Assembly: GCF_036588685.1 (NCBI RefSeq)
Contig: NC_086379.1
Span: 18,213,862 to 18,277,861 of the forward strand
Direction of reading: 5' to 3'
From: Mytilus trossulus
Taxonomy: Eukaryota; Mollusca; Bivalvia; Mytilida; Mytilidae
DNA: 64,000 nucleotides
In this document: positions 13,301-23,520 of the stretch, piece after piece
Layout of the letters: each line of letters begins with the position of its first letter
Position numbering within the stretch: the first letter of the stretch is position 1
Made by a program: the position numbers and the translations under genes
Notes under the pieces: model-generated
The model's input: only the letters and a program-made list of their open reading frames with translations
Database searches by the model: none
Told to the model about the DNA's origin: nothing

Positions 13301-13714
13301 GTCTAAATTTGCAGCAGTTCTGCTGTTAAAATCACCAGTAAGCAAAATAGACTCATGGTTAGCTGAAAATTTTAGAAATTCTTGTTCAAGTATATTTATT
13401 GAATCTGGTACCTTATAAGTAGAATTTTCGGGTGGTATGTACACTGTACCAATCATAACATCTTGTTCTGTTTTTAAATAATTGGCTGAAATTTTAACCC
13501 AAAATACTAAATTACTATCTGTTTCTATTGTTTGCACATAACTTTCTAATTCATTTTTATATCCAAATGCAATACCACCTGATTTGACTTTTGATTTAGT
13601 TTTTCTATTTTTCAATTTAAAAGTATAACCTGGTATATCAACATTGTCAAAATCATCAGTTTTTGTTTCTGTTAAGCAGATAAAGTCAAGAAGGTGGGTG
13701 CTAATAACAATCAA
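10328..13714 (-). CDS. LINE ORF2: endonuclease / reverse transcriptase
   Basis: The 1128-residue frame has the order expected of an ORF2 protein. An exonuclease-endonuclease-phosphatase nuclease comes first: it opens with the LTETKTDD strand, has GDFN near residue 120 and the catalytic SDVH near residue 240. A reverse transcriptase follows, with FIDFAKAFD, VRQGENLSP and the active-site LYADD. The protein ends with a Cys/His knuckle of the RVT zinc-finger type (CTLC then HYILKC). These functions support target-primed reverse transcription in the nucleus. The frame begins at a TTG with a stop a few codons upstream, and the first strand of the nuclease is missing, so the copy is 5'-truncated, yet over 1100 codons remain free of stops, which suggests recent insertion. 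It lies upstream of the GPCR and could sit in a 5' intron of that gene. Confidence 0.93.
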   Translation of the reverse strand: MIVISTHLLDFICLTETKTDDFDNVDIPGYTFKLKNRKTKSKVKSGGIAFGYKNELESYVQTIETDSNLVFWVKISANYLKTEQDVMIGTVYIPPENSTYKVPDSINILEQEFLKFSANHESILLTGDFNSRTAANLDFYEITNTNHDTSDNFNIDFSNNLHKFHMSRIRNSCDKTKNHFGNLLLEMCRNNNLFILNGRADGDKEGLFTCRQSSVVDYFICTYNMLSCVVNMSVLDFSALFSDVHSPLNCKLVFNSIDNIVECDDILINDLACHERKGFKKWDCEKEAEFLRNIDRNKIDQLNNDLTMLNTSILAQENINKIVESVNGLMLDSAEKVFGSFTYKRHENKCRKKVIKPWFDQICWEKRRCFRISKRRYKYNKTCLKREEMKHTEREYKRQMNISINKHKKAMRKKMNNLRNSNSKEFWKILNSYKEKKKNNIPVDVLFEFFKNLNSSDPDAGEETIIDENNELNLLLNSSITENEIFKCIKNLKNGKACGDDFVTNEYIKSTTQIFMPIYVKLFNIVFDTGKVPELWLVGNVIPFYKNKGDQSDPQNYRPITILSCMGKLFTSILNLRLSNFLEEYMLLNENQFGFRKGYSTIDSIFTLHILFELLRQKKKKLFCAFIDFAKAFDTVWRSGLWSKLILHTVNGKMYNTIFNMYKNVKSRIFSDGEYSDYFPCNVGVRQGENLSPILFSIYLNDLESFFQNKNINGLKSLSDQIENELCMYLKLFVVLYADDTVLLSETQADLQKQLDALKEYCETWKLKVNVPKSKIVIFSKGRPLQNVSFKYADIELDIVEEFTYLGVLFSRTGSFTKAKKAQADKATRAMYDILKKGRLHNLNIKCQLELFDKVVKPILLYGCEVWGMGNTSVIERVHLKFCKLLLNLKKSTPDYMIYGELGRFPLDIFIKLRTINYWEKLVTGENKKLPVILYNLATGSYNGNIAWCKNVKSVLDNCGLSNIWNSKYFISKNWLYDTVKLRLTDQFRQTWYATVQNSPKALNYKLFKNSINFETYFDILDDKNIASFCRFRTLNTKIPIEIGRWKNIQRENRICTLCNSGDIGDEFHYILKCSTINDSRQQLLKHHFINRPNILKFQSLMNSSNPSELNNLCKFIRIIIKCLESPG

Positions 13715-13735
13715 GATAACACACGATTGTTATTA
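13702..13735. repeat. 12-base inverted repeat at the LINE 5' edge
   Basis: TAATAACAATC at 13702-13712 and GATTGTTATTA at 13725-13735 are exact complements across a 12-base spacer. They coincide with the point where LINE homology ends, which fits a snap-back or template-switch junction, or chance. Confidence 0.5.
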
Positions 13736-13987
13736 CTGTAGCTAGAAATTAAAAGAGTCCCGAAATATCGCAAAATACTGTATATGAACATATTATTTTA
13801 TAACCCTTATGTTTCGAAGCTTTTTTTTTTTACCTTCATAATGAATGTTTAAATTTAACATTTAAAATGCAGGGATGAATGAATACGTAAAATTCGGAAC
13901 CTTTTTTTTTTATTTGCTAAATAATCACCGGTTATTTTAGGAAAGTATGTTAAAAATCATATCGCTACCGACGCACGGAATACTGAA

Positions 13988-14419
13988 GGTGGCACGGTAG
14001 TATTTCCTGGCCCATAAGGGATAATGATAGCCTTTTTAGAATGTTCACCACTTTCTAACACCGCAAAAAATTCTACATTCACAGTTAACTGAAGTACTTT
14101 CATTTTACTATTCAGAAATGAATTTGACAATGTATCATGACCGTTTACTTTTTTTGCTATTTTTAAAAACCTAAGGCCACTAGTACTTTTAGGTCTTTTA
14201 TGGTGCAGTGAATACAAAAAAAAAATCTCAAAAATTCATTTTCATCTGTATGTAAAATTATTTCATATTTTTCTACACCTGATTCATCCCTCAGTTTGGG
14301 AAAGTATGTTCAGTTGATACTGTATTTTTTGTCCAATCACACTGTTTAGATACATTTACCTAAGTAGGGTACACAAAAGAGCAACCTAAATTCTGGAATG
14401 CAAATACTACCGTGCCACC
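13988..14419. mobile_element. MITE-like element with 18-bp terminal inverted repeats
   Basis: GGTGGCACGGTAGTATTT at 13988-14005 is the exact reverse complement of 14402-14419. TGAA lies immediately outside both ends and may be a 4-bp target duplication. The 432-bp interior has no convincing ORF. Superfamily undetermined. Confidence 0.65.
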
Positions 14420-15600
14420 TGAAGATACCATCGTGGACTTTCAGTCCACTATTAGTGGTATCAACCCAATTCTATTAAAAAAATAATAGATTTACCTTAA
14501 TTTGATAAGCTCAAACATGTACAATTGAAATCAATGGATGTATAAATACATAGCAACGTTAGGAGGAATATGACCTAATGGAAACAAAAGATATTATCCA
14601 TCTTCTTTTAATGTCAACTTTGCTAGACGGAGTTGGAACCTTAAATTCTTAATACTTCATTAGGTTATAACCGCGAATTTTAATGTTTTGAATAGATTAA
14701 ATAAATATATAAATTCAGGTCTTGGAAATACATCTGGAAAAAACATAATAATATATTATTTTTGTGATGCAATTAGTTTAAATTACTCCTATTTTCAACT
14801 CTCCTCTCCCCCTAGTATGCTCTAATTTTTAGATTAGCTATTTCAAATTTTTATTATAATGATGTTTGTCTTTGAAGCTTCTGTATGTTGTTTTATTTCA
14901 GCGTTAACGCAGTATTCTATTGAACAACGAACTATGTATTAAAAAAAAACCCAACATTATGGTTTTTGACCAACAATACTAAAATTAAAAAAAACACTAT
15001 TTGTTTTTGATAAACATATTTGGTATCCTAAATATAAAACATGTCGATTAACGGTATGAGTTTAAAAGCGTACAGCAAATGTCAATGCACCAGTTATTCA
15101 CAATGAAAAAAATAAATTAGATGCATCTAGGGACCAACCTACTTGTCCTCAATAGCAGACAAATGTCTTTTGGCATAAATTCCATGCGTCCGAAGCGCTT
15201 TTCCGGAATATAACTTTATCAGGAAAGCTCGACATAGTGTCAAAAAGAAAACTTTTTTGAATTTCATGCGTCGGAAGCGTTTTTCTGGAATAACTTTAAC
15301 CAGGAACGCTCAATGGCTAAAATTTAAAATTTAAAATTGTTTAAGAACTGATTGAGTTGAAGAGATATACAACAACAATTCACCTAAAACAATAAAATCT
15401 AACTAGGGTCAACTTTGCATGATGGAGTTAAAATATTAGTTTCTTAATATTTTCTAAATTTATAAACAGACAATTAGTACTGGCGTTCTAAATTATAACC
15501 TAATGATAACTTTGATAACTTTTAGAAAGGTTTGTTATAAATCATGTCAGTACCGAAGTACTGGCTACTGGGCACTTTTAAGGTGGTATGGGAGTATAAA
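14420..15600. repeat. decayed mytilid repeat remnants, hammerhead-unit relatives
   Basis: 14424-14468 resembles the GATACC...GTGGTATC module seen at 48550 and 57478. 15177-15231 and 15258-15311 are two copies of one motif (CATGCGTCCGAAGCGCTTTT) about 81 bases apart. 15547-15580 resembles the CCGAAGTACTGGCTACTGGG module at 57860-57895. The whole stretch looks like old, overlapping repeat insertions, with unassigned DNA between. Confidence 0.5.
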
Positions 15601-16659
15601 CAAAAGAATAGGAATTGTTTCAAACATTGCCAAAATGTATTATGTATTATGATATGTTAAGAATAATAAATATAGGTCCCCGAGTTGTTTTCAAGCTACA
15701 GGTTGTAAAATAATGACACTTGGATTATACAGAGAAAAGGAATCTTAATGTGAACAGATGGTAAAGTAAATGATAAAATGTTGAGATAAAATATGAGAAG
15801 ATAGTTCTTATAAAATGCTTTCAGAATATCAAACGAAAATGGGTCACCTTCATTTTTTCCTGCTGTAACACGAAATAGAAATTTCCTGAAGATTCTATTG
15901 TAAATTAGACATTTTCTGAGTAACCTCCCCTTAATACGCAATGTTTCACAAACTTGAAATAAAGCAAAACTATTCTACTTCTGTAAAAAAATAATATTTT
16001 TAACTCAACATGTTCATTTAAATGAAAATTCTCATTAGTCAATTGCATTCCTGCGTCGAATAAACTTATTTACAATTCTAGACCTATTGTATTGTGCTAT
16101 TTTACAATCCAAGGTTAGTGGAGACATCAATACCGCGTTAAATAAATCTTATTTCTATTTAGAATAAATTAATAATAGAATAAATCAATGCACAATTACG
16201 CACAATTACCGGAAGGACAGTTGAAACCGAAAACATTACAATAATTAAAGCAGTTAATTTAAGTTGAAAGTATTTACGTGCAGTGAGAAATAAATATTTA
16301 CAAGTAAGATGTACTTCCTTTGAAGCCTATTTTGCATCTATTATTGTAGATTAATTCCTTTACTAATATAAAAACATATTAATCGCAAAGTTTCACATAA
16401 ATCCTACAAAACACCACTTGAGAGATGTTTTAACAATAAAAACAAATATTTAGATAATATATTCTCATAAACATAGATACTAGTTTTAATATATAAAATC
16501 AAGATTTGTAACTTTTAAGAATAAGTCTACTGAGCCAAAATGGTAAGATAGAAGTTAAGAGAATTATGAAAATGTGTAGGAACGGCGTCAATTAATGTGA
16601 AGTCGATATTTTGACATAGTTTGATATTGATGTTTTTCATTTTGTTTTTCTCATTTCAG
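15601..16659. other. no recognised gene; ends in a good splice acceptor
   Basis: AT-rich DNA with no domain-bearing frame. The last 30 bases are pyrimidine-rich and end in TTTCTCATTTCAG at 16659, the acceptor of the exon described next. Confidence 0.5.
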
Positions 16660-16703
16660 GCCAAACCAATAGTGAGACCTTTACAAAGTAGGAAACAATG
16701 AAT
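16660..16703 (+). CDS. GPCR upstream exon carrying the start codon
   Basis: A 44-base exon bounded by an acceptor (TTTCTCATTTCAG) and a consensus donor GTAAGT at 16704. Its last six bases are ATG AAT; an in-frame TAG lies two codons before the ATG, so the rest is 5' untranslated. Joined to 19232 in phase 0, it gives a protein starting Met-Asn-Val-Thr, which creates an N-glycosylation sequon in the extracellular N-terminus. This solves the problem that the large downstream exon has no ATG before its first membrane helix. The joining is an inference from splice signals and frame. Confidence 0.6.
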
Positions 16704-17169
16704 GTAAGTAAAAACAATTCAAGGGGTTAGAACATGATATGAATATACATTGTATGTGTTTCCCTTTCACACACCGTATCAAAAGATAATGAGCGACAGT
16801 TTATAATAAAGTTTCAGGAGTGCTACAGATAAAATAATGCAGGATCCCTCTCATAATCAATACGATATGACTCGAAATTCGTTAAAGTAATTTCTGGAAA
16901 ATACAGTGTAAAGCATTCATTTCATAAATGGTCTTGCCTCAAATCTATATCTCAATTTTGGATACAAGTATTTTGATTTGCCCAAACTCCATATACGAGA
17001 ATGCGCGACCTTGATAGATAAAAGTGAATATTTTTCGATATCTCTATGTCTAAATTATGAAACGTAACATCGGAAAAAAATATTTTTTAAGCGGATATAT
17101 CTTTCCATACACCTTAGATACATTTGGTGAAAGATGTCAATTTGCATTAAAAGTCAAATTTTGTACCTT

Positions 17170-17600
17170 TTCCCTATTTAAAAAGTAGTATACCGGTATT
17201 CAAAAGTCATAAATCGATTGAGAGAAAACAAATTCAGGTTACAAACTAAATCCGAGGGAAACACACCAACCATAAGAGGAAAACAAAGGAACAACAGGAA
17301 CACTGAAGTGCAAAAAAAATAAAAACCAACATACATAGAAACGAACTTACTATAACAACTGCCAATTCCTCACTTGGTACAGGACATTTTATGATTTTTT
17401 TTTTGGTTGAACCTGGTTTAATGGCATGCCAAACCCCTGCTTTATAGTTATGTTAAAATCAATCATATCGCTAAAATGACAACACTACGTGAAAGAAATA
17501 CAGCACAAACACACGCTTGAACATTCATCACAGATAAACGCACAAACAAATAATATAATAGTCGACACAACATGCAAACCGGAAAACAACAACGAACATA
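17170..17600 (-). repeat. mytilid repeat family C, reverse copy
   Basis: Shares ordered blocks with 62785-63100 (same orientation) and 55370-55560 and 60110-60210 (opposite). These include AGTAGTATACCGG, the CATAAATCGATTGAGAG block, CACTTGGTACAGGACAT and GGTTGAACCTGGTTTAATGG. Noncoding. Confidence 0.65.
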
Positions 17601-17859
17601 TTCCATCAACGACAAACACCACAGGATATATGTTATATTAACGTAGAAGTGGTGTAAGCTAATGAGATAGAAACTCAAAAACAAGGAATACAAAAGAGGT
17701 TACGTACAATCCTCATCATATAACAGTAGAATATCCAAAACAAAAAAAATTAAATCGTTGACATTAGTTGGAATTGGCTTTCCTTTGAGGTCACTTTTAA
17801 TCACAAAGCTGTTCTAGTATTCAAGCATTTATACATCATAGACTTTCACAGTTTTTGGT

Positions 17860-18879
17860 TAGAGCGTACCTGATGAACTTACGAAGGTTCGATATTTTCC
17901 GGTGCTCTTCAGGATAGAACCATAAATACACTGTATCCGCATTTCACGCGTAGAAGGCACTACTTCACGTTTTTGTACAAAATATGTACTTAAAACTGAA
18001 ATAACAACAATTAAATTTGTCCGACAATAACCTTCATCGTTTGCCCTTTATATATATAAATTTACAGATCTAACGCTAATGTGTTTCAGCCTTGTATCAC
18101 CATCACTTGTGATCCGATGGATAAAATCTGTTGTAGAGTCATCAGTGGTTCAGACGTACTTATAATATGATTATTTCTGTGACTGCATCTTACATTAATT
18201 TGAAGGATCCTTTACAATAGATAATTCAGCTGATATGTAACAATTTCATCTTCATGCCTTATATATCATGTACTGTGTTACGACGCTAGATTTTTTTCGA
18301 AGTCGATGTTAATATAATGTTTATAGAATGTATACTCCGATCAATAGGAAAAGAAACAAATTTGAATAAAAAACTGGGCCTTTTAAAGATACAAAAGAGG
18401 GCAATAAAAACCATAAACCGAAAAATTGTAGACAACACAGGTACCACAAAGAAAAAATTACGAAAAGACAAAATTGAAAGAAATCTGAACACATAAAATT
18501 TTGCATCCATGAACACTTATACGGCATAGACTTAACTTACATTCTCCAAAAGGGCTAGCCATGCAATGTTAGCTCCACTTATGGCATCTTGATCTTTATT
18601 ATCGATGAAAACTTGCAATCGTCGATGTAAAAAAAACATGGAAGGAGAACGGGGTCGCAGCTTAGACGAGTGAAACATATCCGTGATTATTAAAAAATGA
18701 AATAAATTTGATAATTAACTATTTTTGACGTAATAACTTACTTAAAATGAGCAAGCCCTATAAAGAAAATGCGAGTCCTGAAATAATGTATCGTCAAGGA
18801 AGCTATATCCCTTCTGTTGTATCTGAAATTAACGAATAATATCAGGATGAAAATAGTAGGTATAATTGTATATAGATAT
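17860..18879. other. no recognised feature
   Basis: Intronic AT-rich sequence. A CTGATGA at 17870 is flanked by partly complementary arms but lacks the rest of a hammerhead core. Confidence 0.4.
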
Positions 18880-18985
18880 AGGAAGATGTGGTGTGAGTGC
18901 CAATGAGACAACTCTCCATCCAAACAACAATTCAAAAATTAAACCATTATAGGTTAACGTACGGCCTTCAACACGGAGCAATATG
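18880..18985 (+). repeat. mytilid repeat family A/B fragment
   Basis: Begins GGAAGATGTGGTGTGAGTGC and reaches the GTACGGCCTTCAACACGGAG block, then stops. It matches the family B end in 6380-6455, reversed. Confidence 0.65.
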
Positions 18986-19009
18986 TGTTCGTATTCATTT
19001 GATTGATTG

Positions 19010-19180
19010 GTTGGTGTTCGCAACTTTCAGCACTATTAGCTGTTTCGAGGTGGTCAGTTTTTTATTGGTGGAGGAGGCTGGAGAACCGGGAGAGAATCAC
19101 CAACCTTCGGTAGGAAAAACTAACAATCCTAGTCAATCAGGATTTTAGTCGAGCTGCCAAGTGTGGGATTCAATTACAAA
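19010..19180 (+). repeat. SINE-like dispersed repeat
   Basis: Contains the block GTGGAGGAGGCTGGAGAACC followed by AATCACCAACCTTCGG and CAATCCTAGTCAATCAGG. I recognise this order from common bivalve short repeats. No pol III boxes could be assigned with confidence. Confidence 0.45.
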
Positions 19181-19231
19181 TGAGCAGTTTATATAATAAA
19201 CCAACTTATTCGTATATTCGTATCTTTGTAG

Positions 19232-20623
19232 GTAACAGTGACCATACAACCGGAGACAAAGGCTAATCATACAGTAACAGTTGTATTGACTGCATTAGCT
19301 GGACTTACAGTTTTAGTGGACATCAGTTATATAATAGTCTGTTTTAAGGCTCTGAAAAAAACATTCCACAATCTTATGATTTTAGCTATTTTATTTAGCG
19401 ACAGTATTCTTGGGATATCATCAGCACTCTTTTCGTTGAGTTCTGTAATACAACACAAATTCATTGGATCCTGCCTAGTACAGATCTTTCTTTTTTCATT
19501 TGGTATTCAATTAAACTATTGTTTGGTATTCTTGCTGTGTTTACAGAGGTACTTTGTGGTGAAGTCATTTAACTTTGGAACGAATGCCAGATTTGATAGG
19601 AACAAATTTATACATATCGGGGTAGCTATCTTACTCTCGTTCATATTTGCATTACTTGGATTGATACTGACTCCAAAAGCTGAATATATGCAGGTGTGCA
19701 CATCTCGTTTCGTATTTGGAGATAGTTATTATATATATGTACTTATTATCTATATGCCCATTACTGTGATTATTATTGTTTTATCGATAATGTCAACAAT
19801 CACAGGCTTTCGTTTATGGAAAATATATTTCAAAAGAACAATTGTACCGATTCAAGGAATTAGAGAGGATGTTATCTTTTCTGATCGTATGCAGTCGTCT
19901 TGTTCGAAAACAAATCAATGTTCTAACATATCACATAGTAATGCTTTTGGCAACAAAATACAAGATGAAGATAAGGATACTGAAATATCGAATATAGAAA
20001 TTAAAATTGTAACTTCAAACACCGAAGTCAATGGAGAAGGATCAGAGATTCGAAAACCATGCAAGATGAATTCCTGTCAGAGTTGCAATGTCTTGAGTTG
20101 CCCATACTGTCATAATAGCACGATGATGAACATTAAGAAACACTCTTACAGCTCAACTGATGATAATAAAATATCAGCAAATCAGGATAATAAAAACATG
20201 TTTCAAGTACGGAAAACAGTGCAAAGAAAATCAGAACGTTCAAGCTCAAAGAAAAATAATTTCCCACATATGGAGAATAGCAAGGAAATTGTTGATTTGA
20301 AACACTATAGAAATAGAAACCCATTTACTACATCCACTGACGAAGGTCGTTCATTTGATGCAAGTAGACGGCTGAAAAAGTCATGGGAGATCCGAGCATT
20401 TTTAACTACTATCATAGTTGCTTTTCAAACTATAATATTAACAGGACCTTTTGTAGCGTCGTTTTGGATAGAGGCGTTCTCAAATGCACCGTTAACATTA
20501 CAGTTTCGACTTTTGCTCTTTATTCCATTCTTGATCAATTGCATATCCAACCCTTTTATATATGCATGGAGAATCCCCGAAATTCGACACGAGTTTAAGA
20601 AGCTCTTTAGAATAAATAATTGA
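19232..20623 (+). CDS. class A (rhodopsin-like) GPCR, main exon
   Basis: This exon encodes all seven membrane helices; with the six-base upstream exon the protein would be 465 residues. The exon starts right after TATCTTTGTAG, whose TAG would be an in-frame stop if it were not an acceptor. Visible class A marks: Asp59 in helix 2, Cys83 at the top of helix 3 and Cys158 in the second extracellular loop (likely disulfide), a QRY triplet (107-109) where DRY is usual, Pro in helices 5 and 6, and NPFIY (442-446) in helix 7 followed by an amphipathic helix 8. N-terminal sequons lie at Asn2 and Asn14. Helix 6 lacks the usual CWxP and helix 4 lacks its Trp. The third cytoplasmic loop is very long (about 199-388) and holds five cysteines at 279, 284, 287, 292 and 295. 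Ligand unknown; amine- or peptide-receptor-like by layout only. Confidence 0.85.
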   Translation, partial: VTVTIQPETKANHTVTVVLTALAGLTVLVDISYIIVCFKALKKTFHNLMILAILFSDSILGISSALFSLSSVIQHKFIGSCLVQIFLFSFGIQLNYCLVFLLCLQRYFVVKSFNFGTNARFDRNKFIHIGVAILLSFIFALLGLILTPKAEYMQVCTSRFVFGDSYYIYVLIIYMPITVIIIVLSIMSTITGFRLWKIYFKRTIVPIQGIREDVIFSDRMQSSCSKTNQCSNISHSNAFGNKIQDEDKDTEISNIEIKIVTSNTEVNGEGSEIRKPCKMNSCQSCNVLSCPYCHNSTMMNIKKHSYSSTDDNKISANQDNKNMFQVRKTVQRKSERSSSKKNNFPHMENSKEIVDLKHYRNRNPFTTSTDEGRSFDASRRLKKSWEIRAFLTTIIVAFQTIILTGPFVASFWIEAFSNAPLTLQFRLLLFIPFLINCISNPFIYAWRIPEIRHEFKKLFRINN

Positions 20624-20796
20624 TTACACTGAAAGTAACAACACTCAATTTATTGCATGTAGTTTATAGAAGAATTATCATTTCGATATTGTTGCCATGT
20701 CAATATGCACATTTTCATGTACTAGATATCTTTACAAAATTTCAATTATATTGTATCATCTGTGTTCCTTCAATTTTTTGTTCTTAACATATAACA

Positions 20797-21165
20797 GTTT
20801 GTGTTGGTTAACCGTTACGGAATATCAACTTCACAGATTCCGACGGATATGTTCTTATTGTCGTCACCACAATTCCGTTGTCTTTTCCTCGAATGTGAAA
20901 TTACTGAATAAGACTGAAAGCCGATTTTGTACTGACATGAACAACACGACGGGTACCACATGTGGAGTCTGATATGCATACCTTTCCGGTGTTATTTAAT
21001 TTATTAGGGGAGAGAGGTCGAGTTTCTAAGTAGTTAGGTTTTTATGTTGTGTATTGTATACTGTTGTTTGTGTTTTGGTCGTTTTTCGTTTTTTGCCATT
21101 GCGTTTTCGATTTGTCATAGACTGACTTATGAGTTTGAAAATGCTTTGTACTAAAATTACACGCT
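20797..21165 (+). pseudogene. Penelope-like element 3' remnant
   Basis: Starts with a decayed version of the last codons of the element at 51887-54454 (GTTGGTTAACCGTTACGGAA matching GTTGGTTGACCGTTATGGAA) and continues into its 3' untranslated region (CAACACGACGGGTACCACAT). Frames are broken. It lies just beyond the GPCR stop and may be part of that gene's 3' end by now. Confidence 0.75.
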
Positions 21166-21234
21166 GAGCCAGATTTTAACGCGCTAGTTGACGGGGTAAG
21201 ATTCTGCAGGAAATCATGGCAGCCTACAGACACA

Positions 21235-21405
21235 TTTTCTGATTCCGGGCCAACCAGTCTTTGCTTTTACTCCAAAATGATGCATGTTAAGCGTTGAAGC
21301 CACAAATCCAATTTTCAAGTTTTTGGTTTGACCTCACCAGGACACTAACCCCCTAGCTCTCACACTCGAGGAGAGTACGCTATTAGGAACCCATCGCGGC
21401 AGTAA
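21235..21405 (-). repeat. possible SINE, reverse orientation
   Basis: Read on the minus strand it runs from GGTTCCTAATAGCGTACTC through GAGCTAGGGGGTTAGTGTCC to ACTGGTTGGCCCGGAATCAG, an order I associate with common bivalve short repeats. tRNA-derived boxes not certain. Confidence 0.35.
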
Positions 21406-23273
21406 AAAAAACTAGTTAAGAAAAAAGAACATAAATTTATTACTCCATTTTTATAAACAACACATATACAGGTTCATGTAAACCAATTTAAATCTTAATG
21501 AATCGAGAAATACTCACAGTTAATGGAATCAAGCCTTAAGCCTTCTTACAATTGACGGCTATATCTCTGAGTACATTTAACGCGACTATCAATTTACATT
21601 TTTACAGAATGTCCAGACAGAAAATAATACAAAAAACAATTAAAGGTCTTTTTAACTTATGAATAAACGATCTGATATCAGTTCTACGAATATAGCATAC
21701 GCAATGATATATTAAAAACAGTAGAAAATGTATCAACGAAGCCTATAGAACTACAGAAAGTGTACAGGGACAATTTCCTAATTTGAGAGAAAACATTGTG
21801 CAGGTACAATAAAACATGTCCTCAGACAAATGAAGTATACATGCATATTTATTTAATATCTTGCTTGTTTTTGCTTAAAATGAATAATATAAAAATAAGG
21901 ACATGTGGTATGATTGCCAATAAGACAACTATCCATATAAATCCCACGTCTGATATCAACCAGATAGCACTATTATATATATATAAAAATATATATGAAT
22001 GTAAGATATATAAATCATTTTATTAATAGATAGTTTCCCAACAAAAACACATAAATGGGAACAAGAATCATGTCCATGATTGGTAGCAATAAAGTTGACT
22101 TTAATATTTACGACTGTTTGTAGTTTCATTTTCGAATGTCTGAGATAAATTCCATGGGATACTCGGTACGACACAGTTTTTGTCATAATCAGTACGGCGT
22201 GTCATCGATGGGATCGTGACGATCCATAGTTTATTTACATTGTTTTTGTAAAGGTAGGAACGCTCCAACGTTGATAAACAACGGTAACAATTCGGTACAG
22301 TCCTCTGGTTAATTCGAAGATATTTAATACTAGGTCCTCTTCTGAGTTTGTAAAACGTCACACATTGGTAAATAAAAAAATAAATCAAGCGGTTCACCCT
22401 ACGTATCTAGAATCCTGCGGCTCTGGTTACTCCATCGGCGAAACGGCGACCTATATATTGATCATGTCCTAAAACTGTTTCAATAAAAGCGTTTCTATAT
22501 GTTGACGTTCAGAAATGATTACTGGTTCTTTATCACTAAGGCTCTAGTCAGATTTAACGATATGTGTATTTTTTATATTGTGTATCGGAATCTCATGTTT
22601 AATGTTTTTGTTCATCTAATGATATAAATGTAATGTATCTCATAATTTTGCTCAGATTTAATAAATATTGTTCCCCCAGTTTCAGCAATCGACTTATTTT
22701 TTCGTCTTTTCAAAATCATTAAAACCAAAAGGGTTTGTCGATGGTTATGAACTGTATCTGTGCATTCATTTCACCTGGTATCAATAACGAAGAGTCTAAT
22801 GTCCAGTTAAACTCCTATGATCACTTTAAATCTAGTTAACACATTTTTAAGTATTGGAATATATGATGTGTATGCTCTAGGAATGTTCGTATCACATTTT
22901 ATTTTATTTTTCCAAACACAATGCTCTTTTATCATCCATAGAAAATAAGGCATATAATTCCTATATGCTATTACCATTACATGCTCCACAGCACCATGGG
23001 TTTAAAGACAAACATGTATTCATCTGTATTGGTTGCGTTGAAATTTTGGCTTGATCTGCTATAAAAATAATAAGTTCAAATAAAGAAAAACTCAATATTT
23101 TCAATAATTTATAATTAATTTAAGAATGATTGTAATCTATACACAAATTTTGAACTATCTAATTCCGTAGTTACTGAAATCTTTTGTCAGCAATAACTTA
23201 AATTGCAAATGTTTAATGTTTTCTTTAAAAATCTTGTTCTATAATCTATCAGTATTTGGATCTTACGTTTACG
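21406..23273. other. no convincing gene; one repeat fragment
   Basis: A short family A fragment (GACATGTGGTATGATTGCC) lies at 21893-21950 next to an AT microsatellite (21974-22000). A 98-codon minus-strand frame at 22101-22397 has plausible splice-like borders but no recognisable domain, so I do not call it. Confidence 0.35.
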
Positions 23274-23520
23274 GTCCAGAACTTACAGTCCCACCATATG
23301 TGTACAGTCAGACCATTTAAGTATACTTGTACTGTCTGGTACCAGCTCGACCAAACCTGTGTTTTTATTTTCACTGCAATTAAACTTTTTGTATTAATCT
23401 ATTAAAGATTTCAGTTATGTTGATCTGTACTGTACATTTGTTTCCAATAAACTTGACCAACTTCTTAAAATTGGGCAGACTGTATGCGTACAGTCCAAAT
23501 ACTTGTATGTTCTGGAACAT
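23274..23520. repeat. short palindromic element
   Basis: The left edge GGTCCAGAACTTACA and the right edge, read in reverse as GTTCCAGAACATACA, match. Further in, TGTGTACAGTCAGACC matches CGCATACAGTCTGCCC. This gives imperfect inverted arms of about 45 bases around a 150-base centre. No clear target duplication. Confidence 0.5.

Larger units (their letters stand above)
10214..13735 (-). mobile_element. non-LTR retrotransposon (LINE), 5'-truncated
   Basis: Element on the minus strand. Its single long ORF is followed by a 3' tail that begins about 100 bases below the stop codon with a TATATATCTTTATT motif. The same tail motif closes the LINE at 33269 and recurs at 35930, so the three belong to one lineage. 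The 5' edge is placed near 13735, where a 12-base inverted repeat straddles the break. I could not identify a target-site duplication with confidence. Confidence 0.8.
16704..19231 (+). other. inferred GPCR intron
   Basis: 2528 bases between GTAAGT and TATCTTTGTAG. It holds a reverse copy of mytilid repeat family C (17170-17600), a family A/B fragment (18880-18985) and a SINE-like repeat (19010-19180). No other coding block is visible. Confidence 0.55.

Noticed and set aside
13957..14217. 86-codon minus-strand frame
   Set aside because: Mostly within the 13988-14419 inverted-repeat element; no domain.
17869..17915. CTGATGA with partly complementary flanks (GAGCG, GTGCTC) in the GPCR intron, resembling a hammerhead
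   Set aside because: No GAAA element at the required place and no consistent stem III; only arm complementarity remains.
22101..22397. 98-codon minus-strand frame with splice-like borders
   Set aside because: No recognisable domain and weak borders; not enough to call an exon.
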